Shown: one piece after another, positions 34,346 through 42,810 of the stretch
Layout of the letters: each line of letters starts with the position of its first letter
Numbering within the stretch: position 1 is the stretch's first letter
Assembly (NCBI RefSeq): GCF_000444875.1
Contig: NC_021985.1
Location: 6,902,170-6,966,169, forward strand
Direction of reading: 5' to 3'
DNA length: 64,000 nt
DNA from: Streptomyces collinus Tu 365
GTDB taxonomy: Bacteria > Actinomycetota > Actinomycetes > Streptomycetales > Streptomycetaceae
Translations under genes and position numbers: made by a program
The notes under the pieces: generated by a model
What the model was told of the DNA's origin: nothing
Database searches by the model: none
What the model saw: only the letters and a program-made list of their open reading frames with translations

Positions 34346-34658
34346 GAAGGGGACCTCCCCGGTGCGGTGCGAAGCGGACGATCCGGTCGGCGGCTACCGA
34401 GTCACCGTCACGACGTGCGGAAAACCTGTCCGTACGGCCGGCGCGGTCCGAGCGCGGAAGACCGGCCGACATCGCTCCCGGTCCGGGGCATCACCCGATA
34501 GGCCGTTTCGCGTCCCGCGAATGGGGCCCGGCCGCGCGCGGCCGGGCGCCCGGCGGGCTGTGATGGCAGCGAGGGCACGACACCCCGTGCCCCGCGGCCG
34601 CCGGGCCGCGCCACCGTCGAGACCGTCCCGCCCGTCGCCCTGCCGAGGAGCCCGCCCC
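34346..34658. other. 313-base divergent intergenic region
   Basis: It separates the poxB-like gene (leftward) from a secreted-protein gene (rightward) and should hold both promoters, which I cannot place. It contains a perfect 22-bp palindrome at 34526-34547 (half-site GCCCGGCCGCG). No gene is visible. Confidence 0.5.
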
Positions 34659-35699
34659 ATGCGCCGCACCGCCCGCGCCCTGTCCGCCACCGTCCTGGCC
34701 GGCGCCGCGCTCGTCATAGCCGGGCCCGCGGCCTCCGCGCACCCACGGGCCGGGACGACCCCCGGCACCGGCGGGCCCGCCGCCCCGCTCGCCGCCTCCC
34801 CGCTCTGCGACCCGCTCACCGGCCCGGAACCCGACCCCCTCGACACGACCGGGACGACGGCCGCCGGCGGCGGCGAACCGTGCGGCGGCGACGAGGGCCA
34901 GCCGGGCGGCGGTACGGCCGGATCGGCCCTGGACCCGCGGACGACCCCGGGACTGGCCCCCGAGCGGGAGTCGGGGCAGGAAGCGGGGCAGGGACCGGAA
35001 GGGGGGCAGGAGAGCGGCCAGGTGGCGGGGGAGGGGGTGCCCTCCGGTTCGGGGTCGGGGGCGGGGGCGGGCCTCGGGCCGGACCTCGGGCCGGGTTCCG
35101 GCTTGGACCTCGGGCCGGGTTCCGGCTTGGACCTCGGGGCGGGTTCCGGTTCGGACCTCGGGGCGGACCTCGGGGCGGGCTCAGGAGCGGTGCGGGAGCC
35201 GCAGCCGGGGCAGAGCCAGAGCCAGAGCCAGAGCCAGGGGCAAGGGCAGGGCCAGGGCCAGGGACAGGCGCCGGGGCAGGGCCAGGTGCCGCGGCCGCCG
35301 GGGTCGGGGACGGGGGCCGAGACGGGCTCCGCCCGGCCGCAGCCCCAGAGCCAGAGCCAGAGCCAGGGCCAGGGCCAGGGGCAAGGGCAAGGGCAGGGGC
35401 AAAGCCAGGGCCATGAGCAGGGCCAAGGCCGAGGGCAGGCTCAGGGGCACGGCCAGGGTCAGGATCAGGGCCAGTGCCGGGGGCACGGGGAGTGCCACGA
35501 GGACGGCTGCCGTGAGTCCCACGACGGAGGGCACGACGACTGCTCCCCGGCGACGGTGCAGAGCGGGGTCCAGGCGGGTGAGGGCGGCACCTTCACCGAC
35601 TCGGTGCCCGCCCTGGTCACCGGGAGTGTGCTGATCGCCGCCGCCTGCGCGGGCGCCGTCCACCGGCTCCTCGGCCGCCGGAGGTACGCGAACCACTGA
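34659..35699 (+). CDS. Secreted or wall-spanning repetitive protein with C-terminal membrane anchor
   Basis: A 346-residue protein unlike any enzyme I know. Residues 1-27 form a signal peptide (MRRTARALSATVLAGAALVIAGPAASA). A Pro/Gly/Thr region with paired cysteines follows. Next are 8-residue repeats of the type LGPGSGLD (about 141-175), then long Gln-Ser and Gln-Gly dipeptide tracts (about 184-275), and a Cys/His-rich patch (CRGHGECHEDGCRESHDGGHDDC). The C-terminus has TFTDSVPALVTGSVLIAAACAGAV followed by RRR, a membrane anchor without an LPXTG motif. It is likely a cell-envelope stalk. Function unknown. The ATG has GAGGAG upstream. Confidence 0.75.
   Translation: MRRTARALSATVLAGAALVIAGPAASAHPRAGTTPGTGGPAAPLAASPLCDPLTGPEPDPLDTTGTTAAGGGEPCGGDEGQPGGGTAGSALDPRTTPGLAPERESGQEAGQGPEGGQESGQVAGEGVPSGSGSGAGAGLGPDLGPGSGLDLGPGSGLDLGAGSGSDLGADLGAGSGAVREPQPGQSQSQSQSQGQGQGQGQGQAPGQGQVPRPPGSGTGAETGSARPQPQSQSQSQGQGQGQGQGQGQSQGHEQGQGRGQAQGHGQGQDQGQCRGHGECHEDGCRESHDGGHDDCSPATVQSGVQAGEGGTFTDSVPALVTGSVLIAAACAGAVHRLLGRRRYANH
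35081..35180 (+). repeat. 24-bp tandem repeat inside the secreted-protein gene
   Basis: Two identical 24-bp units (35081-35104 and 35105-35128) are followed by a diverged third (35129-35152) and truncated copies to 35180. Each unit encodes an 8-residue Gly/Ser/Leu/Asp repeat. Confidence 0.85.
35211..35286 (+). repeat. 6-bp repeat array encoding Gln-Ser/Gln-Gly, first block
   Basis: A head of four CAGAGC units is followed by CAGGGC-type variants. The array stays in frame and gives alternating Gln with Ser or Gly. Confidence 0.85.
35346..35475 (+). repeat. 6-bp repeat array encoding Gln-Ser/Gln-Gly, second block
   Basis: A second, longer block of CAGAGC/CAGGGC/CAAGGC units that decays toward its end. 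It begins with the same order (CAGAGC units before CAGGGC units) as the first block, suggesting duplication. Confidence 0.85.
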
Positions 35700-36001
35700 A
35701 CGGCACGCACGCCGCGCACCGCGCCGACCGTGCCGGCCGCGTGACGGCCGGCACGGACCGGAGCGCGGGCCATGGAGCACCGCCCGCCGGGTACACACCA
35801 CCCGAGGGCACCAGCGGACACGACGGGCACGGCACGCACCGCGGAGACGGCGGCGCCGCGGGCAGCGCAGGCACGGCAGGCACCGGCCGCGCGGCCGGTA
35901 CCACCGCTCGGGCGGACGAGGAGGGACACACGGCCCGCACGGCCCGCACGGCCCGCACGAGAACACCACACGGCACCACCACGGACTGCGCGGAGGCGGA
36001 C
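35700..36001. other. 302-base gap between secreted protein and aminotransferase-like gene
   Basis: The gap is open in the downstream frame from GTG 35741, but the translation is low-complexity (Thr/Ala/Gly/Arg) and includes a 9-bp repeat (CGGCCCGCA, three copies near 35933-35959). I take it as non-coding leader sequence and see no clear promoter. Confidence 0.45.
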
Positions 36002-37258
36002 ATGCGGCGGACGGACCCCGGGGGCCAGGGCCCCGTCCGCTACGGGCCGCCCCCGCCCGGCGACGGCCTGCCGGTCCTGCCCGAACTCGCCGCCCACCTC
36101 GCCGCCGCGGCGGGCCGCGCCGAGGCCCAGCCCGTCGGCGGCGCCCCCGCCCTGCTGGAGGCGGCGTGCGGCTACTGGACCCGGCGCGGGCTGCCCTGCG
36201 TCCCCGACCGGGTGGCCGCCGGCCCCGGCGCGCCCGCGCTGCTGCTCGCCCTGACCGCCGCGCTCTCCGGCGAGGGCGGTGACGTGCTCGTGCCCCGGCC
36301 GTGCGCCGCCTGGTGGGCGCCGTACGCCCGCCTGCTCGGCCGGCCCGTCTACCACGTGCCGACCCCGGCCGAGAGCGGCGGCGTCCCCGACCTGTACGCC
36401 CTGCTGGAGACCGTCCGCCGGGTCCGTGACGAGGGCGGCGACCCCCGGCTGCTGGTGCTGTCCGTGGCCGACGACCCCACCGCGACCGTCGCCCCGCCCG
36501 AGCTGGTGCACGAGACCGTCGAGGCGGCCGCCGCCGAGGGACTGCACCTGGTCAGCGACGAGACCTGGCGCGACACCCTGCACGACCCGCACCAGAGCGT
36601 GCTGCTCAGCCCCGCCGAGATGCTGCCCGACCGGGTCACCGTCGTCAGCGACCTGGCCGGCGCCCTGCTGCCGGCCGGCTGGCCCGCCGCCGTGGCCCGC
36701 TTCCCGGCCGGCCCGGAGGGGGAGCGGCTGCACGCGCGCGTGCTCGACGTCCTCACCGCGCTCGACGCCCGGATCGCCGCGCCGGTCGCCGCCGCCGCCG
36801 GGTACGCGCTCGACGAACCCGGGCCCGTCACCGAACGCCGGGAGGCCGCCGTCCGCCTGCACGCGCGCGTGGCCGCCGCCGCGCACCGCGTGGTCGTCGC
36901 GGCCGGCGCGCTCGCGCGGCCGCCGCAGGCCGGGCGCCACCTGTACGTCGACCTCGGCCCGCTGCGGGAGGCGCTCGCCGGACAGGGCGTCGCCGACGCC
37001 CAGGAACTGGAGGAGTTCCTCTCCGCCCGGCTCGGCATGCCCGCACCCGGCGGCCACCGCTTCGGCGACGACCTCCAGGCGCTGCGCGTACGGCTCGCCA
37101 CCGGGCACCTGCTGGGCGGCACCGACGAGGAACGCGCGGAATGCCTCGGCTCACCCGCGCCGCTGGAACTGCCACAGGTGCAACGCGCGTTGAACTCCTT
37201 GGGGTCGGCCTTCGGCGATCTCCGCGACGACGCTCGGCGACGGGAGCCTCCTCGATGA
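36002..37258 (+). CDS. Aminotransferase-fold (class I/II) protein lacking the catalytic lysine
   Basis: A 418-residue protein with the overall plan of PLP aminotransferases. It has an N-terminal LPVLPELAAHLAAAAG region, a domain reading like VLVPRPCAAWWAPYARLLGRPVYHVPT, the VSDETWRD segment (Asp186) that normally contacts the PLP nitrogen, and a C-terminal small domain. Where the Schiff-base lysine of a SxSK(x5)GW motif should be, the sequence is VVSDLAGALLPAGW (216-227). No lysine occurs anywhere in the protein. It probably does not carry PLP covalently and may be regulatory or structural. GGAGG precedes ATG 36002. The stop overlaps the next start (ATGA). Confidence 0.8.
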   Translation: MRRTDPGGQGPVRYGPPPPGDGLPVLPELAAHLAAAAGRAEAQPVGGAPALLEAACGYWTRRGLPCVPDRVAAGPGAPALLLALTAALSGEGGDVLVPRPCAAWWAPYARLLGRPVYHVPTPAESGGVPDLYALLETVRRVRDEGGDPRLLVLSVADDPTATVAPPELVHETVEAAAAEGLHLVSDETWRDTLHDPHQSVLLSPAEMLPDRVTVVSDLAGALLPAGWPAAVARFPAGPEGERLHARVLDVLTALDARIAAPVAAAAGYALDEPGPVTERREAAVRLHARVAAAAHRVVVAAGALARPPQAGRHLYVDLGPLREALAGQGVADAQELEEFLSARLGMPAPGGHRFGDDLQALRVRLATGHLLGGTDEERAECLGSPAPLELPQVQRALNSLGSAFGDLRDDARRREPPR

Positions 37259-38544
37259 CGCAGCAGACGCAGCAGACGCATGAGCCCGGGTCGGACACCG
37301 CGACCACCGCCACCGACGCGACCACCGCCACCGACGCGACCACCGCGACCGGCCCGCGCGCGTCCGGCGCCCACCCGGCGGACACCCCGGGGACACCGGA
37401 TCCGCACCCCGCCGGCCACGCCGCCGCCGGCCCCCCGGCCCACGTCACCGCCTCGGCCCCCGTCACCCCCTCCGCCCGTGCCGCGCTCGCGCCCCCCTTC
37501 CCGCCGCTCGCCGAGCCCCGGCCGCTCGGTGAGCACCGCGTCTGGCCGCGCACCTTCCACGACCGGCTCACCGCGCCCCTGCCCGGCCTCAAGGCCCTCG
37601 CCCGCTTCGCCCGCGAGGGCGCCGTACGCCCCGGGCCCGAGGGCCTCGCCGACATCCCCGGGCTTCCCTACGCACCCGCCCGGCTGCCCCGCCCCGGCGC
37701 CGGCACACTCGCCGTGACCTGGGTCGGACACGCCAGCTGGATCGTCCAGGTGGGCGGGCTGACCGTGCTCACCGACCCCGTGTGGTCCCGCCGCATCCTC
37801 GGCACCCCGGCCCGCATCACCCCCGTGGGCGTGCCCTGGGAGGCGCTGCCGCCCGTCGACGCCGTCGTCATCAGCCACAACCACTACGACCACCTGGACG
37901 CACCCACCCTGCGCCGGCTCCCGCGCGCCACACCGGTGTTCGTACCGGCCGGCCTCGGCGGCTGGTTCCGGCGGCGCCGGTTCACCCGCGTCACCGAGCT
38001 GGACTGGTGGGAGGGGGCCGAACTGTCCGGCGTCCGCTTCGACTTCGTGCCCGCCCACCACTGGTCCAAGCGCACCCTCACCGACACCTGCCACAGCCTC
38101 TGGGGCGGCTGGGTGCTGACCGCCGCCGACGGACCGCGCCTGTACTTCGCCGGCGACACCGGCTACGGGCACTGGTTCACCCGCATCGGCCGCCGCTATC
38201 CGGGAATCGACCTGGCGCTCATGCCCATCGGCGCCTACGACCCCCGCTGGTGGCTCTGCGACGTCCACTGCGACCCGGAGGAGGCCGTCCGGGCCACCCA
38301 GGACGTGGGCGCGCGCCGGATGGCGCCCATGCACTGGGGCACCTTCGTGCTGTCGGCCGAACCGGTCCTGGAGCCGCTCACCCGCGTGAGATCGGCCTGG
38401 GAGAAGGCCGGACTGGCGCGCGAGAACCTCTGGGACCTCCCGATCGGCGCGTCCGCGCTGCTCGGCCCGGACACCGACGGCCCCGCCCGCCCCGTCACCG
38501 GCGCCGCTAACGCGCCCGACGCACCAGAGTCGGCACCGCGCTGA
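37255..38544 (+). CDS. Metallo-beta-lactamase-fold hydrolase (NAPE-PLD/UlaG-like)
   Basis: A 429-residue hydrolase. The first 110 residues are a disordered Thr/Ala/Pro head that includes a 15-bp repeat (Thr-Ala-Thr-Asp). The MBL domain then shows WVGHASWIVQVGGLTVLTDPVWS, the metal motif SHNHYDHLD, HHWSKRTL, FAGDTGYG and MHWGTF. This arrangement resembles N-acyl-phosphatidylethanolamine phospholipase D and related Zn hydrolases. The substrate is unknown. The ATG overlaps the stop of the lysine-free aminotransferase-like gene. The 3' end overlaps the convergent DedA gene by 38 bases. Confidence 0.87.
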   Translation: MTQQTQQTHEPGSDTATTATDATTATDATTATGPRASGAHPADTPGTPDPHPAGHAAAGPPAHVTASAPVTPSARAALAPPFPPLAEPRPLGEHRVWPRTFHDRLTAPLPGLKALARFAREGAVRPGPEGLADIPGLPYAPARLPRPGAGTLAVTWVGHASWIVQVGGLTVLTDPVWSRRILGTPARITPVGVPWEALPPVDAVVISHNHYDHLDAPTLRRLPRATPVFVPAGLGGWFRRRRFTRVTELDWWEGAELSGVRFDFVPAHHWSKRTLTDTCHSLWGGWVLTAADGPRLYFAGDTGYGHWFTRIGRRYPGIDLALMPIGAYDPRWWLCDVHCDPEEAVRATQDVGARRMAPMHWGTFVLSAEPVLEPLTRVRSAWEKAGLARENLWDLPIGASALLGPDTDGPARPVTGAANAPDAPESAPR

Positions 38545-39139
38545 TCCCCAGCGTCAGCGCGATCGCCGCCACCACACCCTCCCAGGGCTCCGGGAACAGC
38601 GAACCGCCCAGTATCCCGATCACCTGATACGTCAGCGCCCACGCCAGGCACGCGGGCAGATTGCCGCGCGAGAACCGGCGCAGCGGCCACTCGGCCAGCA
38701 GACACGCCAGCATCACCGGTATGCGTCCCGCCGGCACCAGCCGGGACAGCACCAGCACCGCGACCCCGTGCTCGGTCAGCTTCCCCTGCGCCTGCGCGAG
38801 CCGCTCCTCCGGCGCCCGCGAGCGGATCGCCTCCAGCCAGCGCGACCCGTTCCTCGACCGCAGCCCGCGCCGCCCCAGCCAGTACAGCGCCGCGTCCCCC
38901 AGGAACGCCGCCAGCGAGGCGGTCAGGAACAGCAGCGCCAGCGAGAAGGGCGCCGTCCGGTGGAACGCCACCACCGCGGCGGAGCTGACCAGCGCGCCCG
39001 TCGGCACCACCGGCACCAGCGCGCCGATCAGCACCAGCAGGAACAGCGACGGGTAGCCGAGCGCCTGCTGCGTGACCTCCGGTGGCACCGTGGACGTCGC
39101 GGCGCCGGCCAGCTCCGCCGCCGAGGACGGCCATCTCAC
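38507..39139 (-). CDS. DedA family membrane protein
   Basis: A 210-residue polytopic protein with the DedA/SNARE-associated (VTT) pattern: LFLLVLIGALVPVVPTGALVSSAAVVAF, FLGDAALYWLGRRG, VLSRLVPAGRIPVMLACLLAEWPLRRFSRGNLPACLAWALTYQVIGILGG. DedA proteins are implicated in lipid-carrier flipping and envelope homeostasis. The ATG overlaps the stop of the upstream MBL gene (ATGA), so they form one operon. Confidence 0.88.
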   Translation of the reverse strand: MRWPSSAAELAGAATSTVPPEVTQQALGYPSLFLLVLIGALVPVVPTGALVSSAAVVAFHRTAPFSLALLFLTASLAAFLGDAALYWLGRRGLRSRNGSRWLEAIRSRAPEERLAQAQGKLTEHGVAVLVLSRLVPAGRIPVMLACLLAEWPLRRFSRGNLPACLAWALTYQVIGILGGSLFPEPWEGVVAAIALTLGISAVPTLVRRAR

Positions 39140-39909
39140 CGCGCGACCTCCAGCCGCACGCTCTCCCCGTGCTCCAGCCGGTGCACGGCCACCTGCGGCG
39201 CGGCGGCGGCGGCCAGCCGCACGAACTCCTCGCCCGGCGTGTGGAACTCGTGCGGCCGCACCGCGTCCATGCCGATCGGCCAGAACGTCCCGTAGTGCAC
39301 CGGCACCGCCATCCGCGGCTCCAGCAGCGCCAGCGCCCGGGCCGCCCGCCCGGCGTCCAGGTGCCCCTCGCCGAGCCAGGGGCCCCAGCCGCCCACCGGC
39401 AGCAGCGCCACGTCCACCGGCCCGACCTCGTCCGCCATGGTGTCGAACAGCCCGGTGTCCCCGGCGAAGTAGGTGCGCGCCTGGCCCTCGACCACGTACC
39501 CGAGGGCGGGGGAGCGGTGCGGGCCGACCGGCAGCCGGCGCCCGTCGTGCCGGGCGGGCACCACCCGCACCAAAAGGTCACCGACCCGGACCCGGTCGCC
39601 GGGCCCGACCTCGGTGACGTCGAGCTGCCGCAGCCGGCGCAGTCCGGGCACCGCCCGTGGTGCGCCCCGGGGCACGAGCAGGCGCGTGCCCGGGGCGAGC
39701 ACGGCCAGCGAGGGCAGGTGCAGGTGGTCGGCGTGCAGATGGGAGACGAGGGCCAGGTCCGCGCGGTGGGCCTCGGGCGGCGGTACCGCCCCCCGGCGGC
39801 GCCGCAGATGCGCCAACCGGCGGCCGAACAGGGGATCGGTGAGCACTCGTATGTTCGAATCCCGGAGCGTGCACGTGGCGTGACCCCACCAGGTGATCTC
39901 CACCGGCAC
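39136..39909 (-). CDS. Metallo-beta-lactamase-fold hydrolase (UlaG-like)
   Basis: A 257-residue Zn hydrolase with WWGHATCTL, LTDPLFGRRLAHL, the metal motif SHLHADHLHL, ARHDGRR, FAGDTGLF and VHYGTFWPIG. I place the start at GTG 39909, because AAGGAGG sits eight bases upstream of it and the protein then begins at VEITWWGHA as in homologues. GTG 39927 would add six residues but reads through that ribosome-binding site. It forms an operon with the DedA gene. A second, unrelated-operon MBL gene lies at 37255. Confidence 0.85.
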   Translation of the reverse strand: MPVEITWWGHATCTLRDSNIRVLTDPLFGRRLAHLRRRRGAVPPPEAHRADLALVSHLHADHLHLPSLAVLAPGTRLLVPRGAPRAVPGLRRLRQLDVTEVGPGDRVRVGDLLVRVVPARHDGRRLPVGPHRSPALGYVVEGQARTYFAGDTGLFDTMADEVGPVDVALLPVGGWGPWLGEGHLDAGRAARALALLEPRMAVPVHYGTFWPIGMDAVRPHEFHTPGEEFVRLAAAAAPQVAVHRLEHGESVRLEVAR

Positions 39910-39993
39910 CTTCTTCGCCTCCTTCACGCGACTCCCCGAAGCCTACGTGCAGGAGTAGGGTCGGCGGCGAAACCCGGAGGTGAGGGGGACGCC

Positions 39994-40425
39994 ATGGGAC
40001 AACTGCGGGGCGCCTGCGGCGGGCTCGCGCCGGTGCGGGTCACCGCCATCGCGAGCCTGACGCCCCTGGAGGAGCTGGAGGCCGACCCCTTCCTCGTGGA
40101 CTCCCGCAGCCAGCACGCCATGTGCGCCCGCTGGGCGGCCGAGCACGGCTACGTCGTCGCACGCGAACTCCTCGTCGGCGGCCTGCGGTTCGACCACTGC
40201 GCCCTGTGGGACGGGGTCCGGTCCGGCGTCGACGTGTTCGTCGCGCCCAGCAGACGCGTGCTGGAACGCGCCCTGTCCTCGGTGGAGGAGTTCACCGCCG
40301 AGTGCGCCCGGCGCGGGGTGCGCGTGGAGACCGTGGGGCGCGCCGAGCCGTCGTACGACGCACAGATGAAGGCGCACGTGCACCGCAGACTGTCGATGCC
40401 GACCGCGGGCTACGACGGCCGCTGA
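39994..40425 (+). CDS. Conserved protein of unknown function
   Basis: A 143-residue protein. The central part (DPFLVDSRSQHAMCARWAAEHGYVVARELLVGGLRFDHCALWDGVRSGVDVFVAPSRRVLERAL) resembles the nucleotide-like fold of serine-recombinase N-terminal domains in spacing, but I see no catalytic Ser/Arg set, so this is weak. ATG 39994 follows GGAGG with a rather long spacing. It is divergent from the UlaG-like gene. Confidence 0.65.
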   Translation: MGQLRGACGGLAPVRVTAIASLTPLEELEADPFLVDSRSQHAMCARWAAEHGYVVARELLVGGLRFDHCALWDGVRSGVDVFVAPSRRVLERALSSVEEFTAECARRGVRVETVGRAEPSYDAQMKAHVHRRLSMPTAGYDGR

Positions 40426-40447
40426 CGCCCCGCCGGCCCCGGCCGCC

Positions 40448-40503
40448 CGCCGCGCCCCGCGCCGTCCTCCGCACCCTGCGCCGCGCCCCGCGCCGCCCTC
40501 CGC
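40448..40503 (+). repeat. 25-bp direct repeat, two copies
   Basis: Two 25-bp C-rich units (40448-40472 and 40479-40503) differ at one position. They lie in the gap between the unknown gene and the phosphodiesterase gene. Confidence 0.6.
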
Positions 40504-40645
40504 GCCCGGAGCCCCGCACCTTGCGATCCCGCTCTCCCGGACCGCCCCGCCGCCCCGCCCGCACCGTATGACAAGGTGGGGCAAGCCCCGGCCGGGCCGG
40601 GCGGGAGGGGGCGCCCCCGCCACACCGGCGGGGGAGGGCCGGGAC

Positions 40646-42730
40646 GTGAGGTGTGCGGGCGTGCGGTGGCGGCGGATTGCCGGTCAGACAGGCCGGAGCG
40701 TCACGGTGTGGGCGGTCTCCACCCTCACCATGCTCCTCCTCGCGGGCCTGCTGCCCGACTTCAGGCTCCAGTCCCCGACCGGTGACAGCGCCACCCGGAT
40801 CGCCGTCACGGCCGCCTGCGGCGCCGGCGCCTTCGGCCTCCTGTCGGCCGTCGTCTGGCCCCTCCTGGTACGGCTGCTGCTCCTCGTGCCGGCCCTGGTC
40901 CTCGGCCTGCTGGTGTTCTTCCTCAACGGCTCCCTGCTGCTGCTCGCCCTGCGCCTCAACCCCTCCGGGCGCGGCGACGTCGCCCCCGAGACCGCCGTCA
41001 TCGTGGCCGCCGTCATGTCCGCCGTCGCCTCGGCCACCGGCGCCGCCCTGGCCGTACGCGACGACGACGCCTACCGCCGCCGCCTGCTGCGCCTGGCCGA
41101 CCGCCGCCGCAGAGCCGGCCCGCCCTGCCCCGACACCCCCGGACTCGTCTGCATCCAGCTCGACGGCGTCGGCCACGACGTCCTCACCGACGCCGTCGCC
41201 CAGGGCCTGATGCCGACCGTCGCCCGCTGGCTGTCGACCGTCGACGGTATGCAGCCGACCCACCGCCTCACCCCCTGGCGCACCGACTGGTCCAGCCAGA
41301 CCGGCGCCAGCCAGCTCGGCATCCTGCACGGCAGCACCTTCGACGTGCCCGCGTTCCGCTGGTACGAGAAGGACCGCGGCGAGGTGATGGTCTGCAACCG
41401 CCCCACGAGCGCCGCCGAACTCCAGCGCCGCGCCATATCGCATACAGCCGACGGTGGACTGCTCACCGTCGACGGCGCGAGCCGCGGCAACCTGTTCGGC
41501 GGCGGCGCCGCCGAACAGGCCCTCGTGCTCTCCATAGCCGCCCGCCGCCGCGGCCGGGAGAACCGTTCCCGCGCCGGCTACTTCGCCTACTTCGCCGACC
41601 CCGCCAACGCCGTCCGCACCGCCCTGTCCTTCCTCGCCGAGGTCGGCCGCGAGATCGGCCAGTCCACCCGCGCCCGGTTCCGCAGACAGCGGCCCCGCGT
41701 GGGCCGCGGCGGCCTCTACCCCCTGGTACGGGCCTTCGCCACCGTCGTCGAACGCGACGTCGTCGTCGCCGCCGTCATGGGCGACCTGCTCGCCGGCCGC
41801 ACCGTCGTCTACGCCGACCTCGTCGCCTACGACGAGGTCGCCCACCACTCCGGACCGCACAGCCGCGACGCCGCCAAGGTCCTGCAACGCCTCGACCGCT
41901 CCCTCGCCCTCGTCGAGAAGGCCGCCGAACACGCCCGCCGCCCCTACCGGATCGTCGTCCTCTCCGACCACGGCCAGAGCCCCGGCGAGACCTTCCGCTC
42001 CCGCTACGGCCTCACCCTCACCGACCTCGTCCGGGCCGGCTGCGGACTGCCCGTGCCCCGCCGCGCCGAACGCACCCGCAGCGGCGCCGAGGCACGCGCC
42101 GCCGTCCGCGCCGCCCTGCGCCGGCCCGAGGAAGAGCGCCACGACGAACACCGGCCCGGCCGCGACTCCGAGCCCGTCGTGCTGGCCTCCGGCAACCTCG
42201 GCCTCGTCTCCTTCCCCGACGTGCCCCACCGCATGACCAAGGAGGAGATCGACGCCCGCCACCCCGCCCTGCTCCCCACCCTCGCCAACCACCCCGGCAT
42301 CGGCTTTCTGCTGGTACGCAGCGAACGGCACGGCGGCGTGCTCCTCGGACCGTTCGGCACCGAGATCCCCCTCGCCGACCTGGACGAGGAACCCGGCCCG
42401 CTCGCCCGCTTCGGCCCCGGCGCCGCCGACGCCGTCCGCCGCACCCACACCTTCCCGCACACCGCCGACATCATGGTCAACTCCGCCCACGACCCCGCCG
42501 ACGGCGAGGTCCTCGCCTTCGAGGAGCAGATCGGCTCCCACGGCGGCCTCGGCGGCGCCCAGTCCCGCCCCTTCCTGCTCTCCCCGCTCACCCTGACCGC
42601 ACCCACCGCGGACGGAGCCGAACTCGTCGGCGCCGAGGACGTCCACCACGTCCTGCGCCGCTGGCTGCACGAGGCCCACGGACCCCAGGTGCCGCTCACC
42701 GAACCGGCCCGCGAGGAGCGCGCCGCCTGA
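40646..42730 (+). CDS. YvlD-like membrane domain fused to type I phosphodiesterase/nucleotide pyrophosphatase
   Basis: A 694-residue fusion. Residues about 15-150 hold four hydrophobic helices resembling the YvlD/Phage_holin_4_2 family (VVWPLLVRLLLLVPALVLGLLVFFLNGSLLLLAL). Residues about 165-670 are an alkaline-phosphatase-superfamily domain: CIQLDGVGHDVL (metal Asp), TDWSSQTGASQLGILHG (Thr/Ser nucleophile region), DLVAYDEVAHHSGPHSRD and LSDHGQSPGETF (metal ligands). The soluble part probably faces outward. The substrate may be a lipid head group, polyol phosphate or nucleotide. GTG 40646 has GGGGGAGGG at good spacing. ATG 40568 would add 26 non-conserved residues. Confidence 0.78.
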   Translation: MRCAGVRWRRIAGQTGRSVTVWAVSTLTMLLLAGLLPDFRLQSPTGDSATRIAVTAACGAGAFGLLSAVVWPLLVRLLLLVPALVLGLLVFFLNGSLLLLALRLNPSGRGDVAPETAVIVAAVMSAVASATGAALAVRDDDAYRRRLLRLADRRRRAGPPCPDTPGLVCIQLDGVGHDVLTDAVAQGLMPTVARWLSTVDGMQPTHRLTPWRTDWSSQTGASQLGILHGSTFDVPAFRWYEKDRGEVMVCNRPTSAAELQRRAISHTADGGLLTVDGASRGNLFGGGAAEQALVLSIAARRRGRENRSRAGYFAYFADPANAVRTALSFLAEVGREIGQSTRARFRRQRPRVGRGGLYPLVRAFATVVERDVVVAAVMGDLLAGRTVVYADLVAYDEVAHHSGPHSRDAAKVLQRLDRSLALVEKAAEHARRPYRIVVLSDHGQSPGETFRSRYGLTLTDLVRAGCGLPVPRRAERTRSGAEARAAVRAALRRPEEERHDEHRPGRDSEPVVLASGNLGLVSFPDVPHRMTKEEIDARHPALLPTLANHPGIGFLLVRSERHGGVLLGPFGTEIPLADLDEEPGPLARFGPGAADAVRRTHTFPHTADIMVNSAHDPADGEVLAFEEQIGSHGGLGGAQSRPFLLSPLTLTAPTADGAELVGAEDVHHVLRRWLHEAHGPQVPLTEPAREERAA

Positions 42731-42810
42731 AAACCGGCTGCGGCCACGGGGGACGCCCACCCACACTGTTCGACACGCACACGTTCGAACACCCCCAAGG
42801 AGCACCGGCC

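Noticed and set aside
34526..34547. Terminator for the poxB-like gene or the secreted-protein gene
   Set aside because: Both genes are transcribed away from this site, so it is at most an operator or a chance GC palindrome.
35211..35475. CRISPR or intergenic satellite
   Set aside because: The arrays lie in frame inside a coding sequence with a signal peptide and anchor.
39994..40425. Serine recombinase/resolvase domain
   Set aside because: Only a weak resemblance in spacing. No catalytic serine/arginine pattern could be identified.
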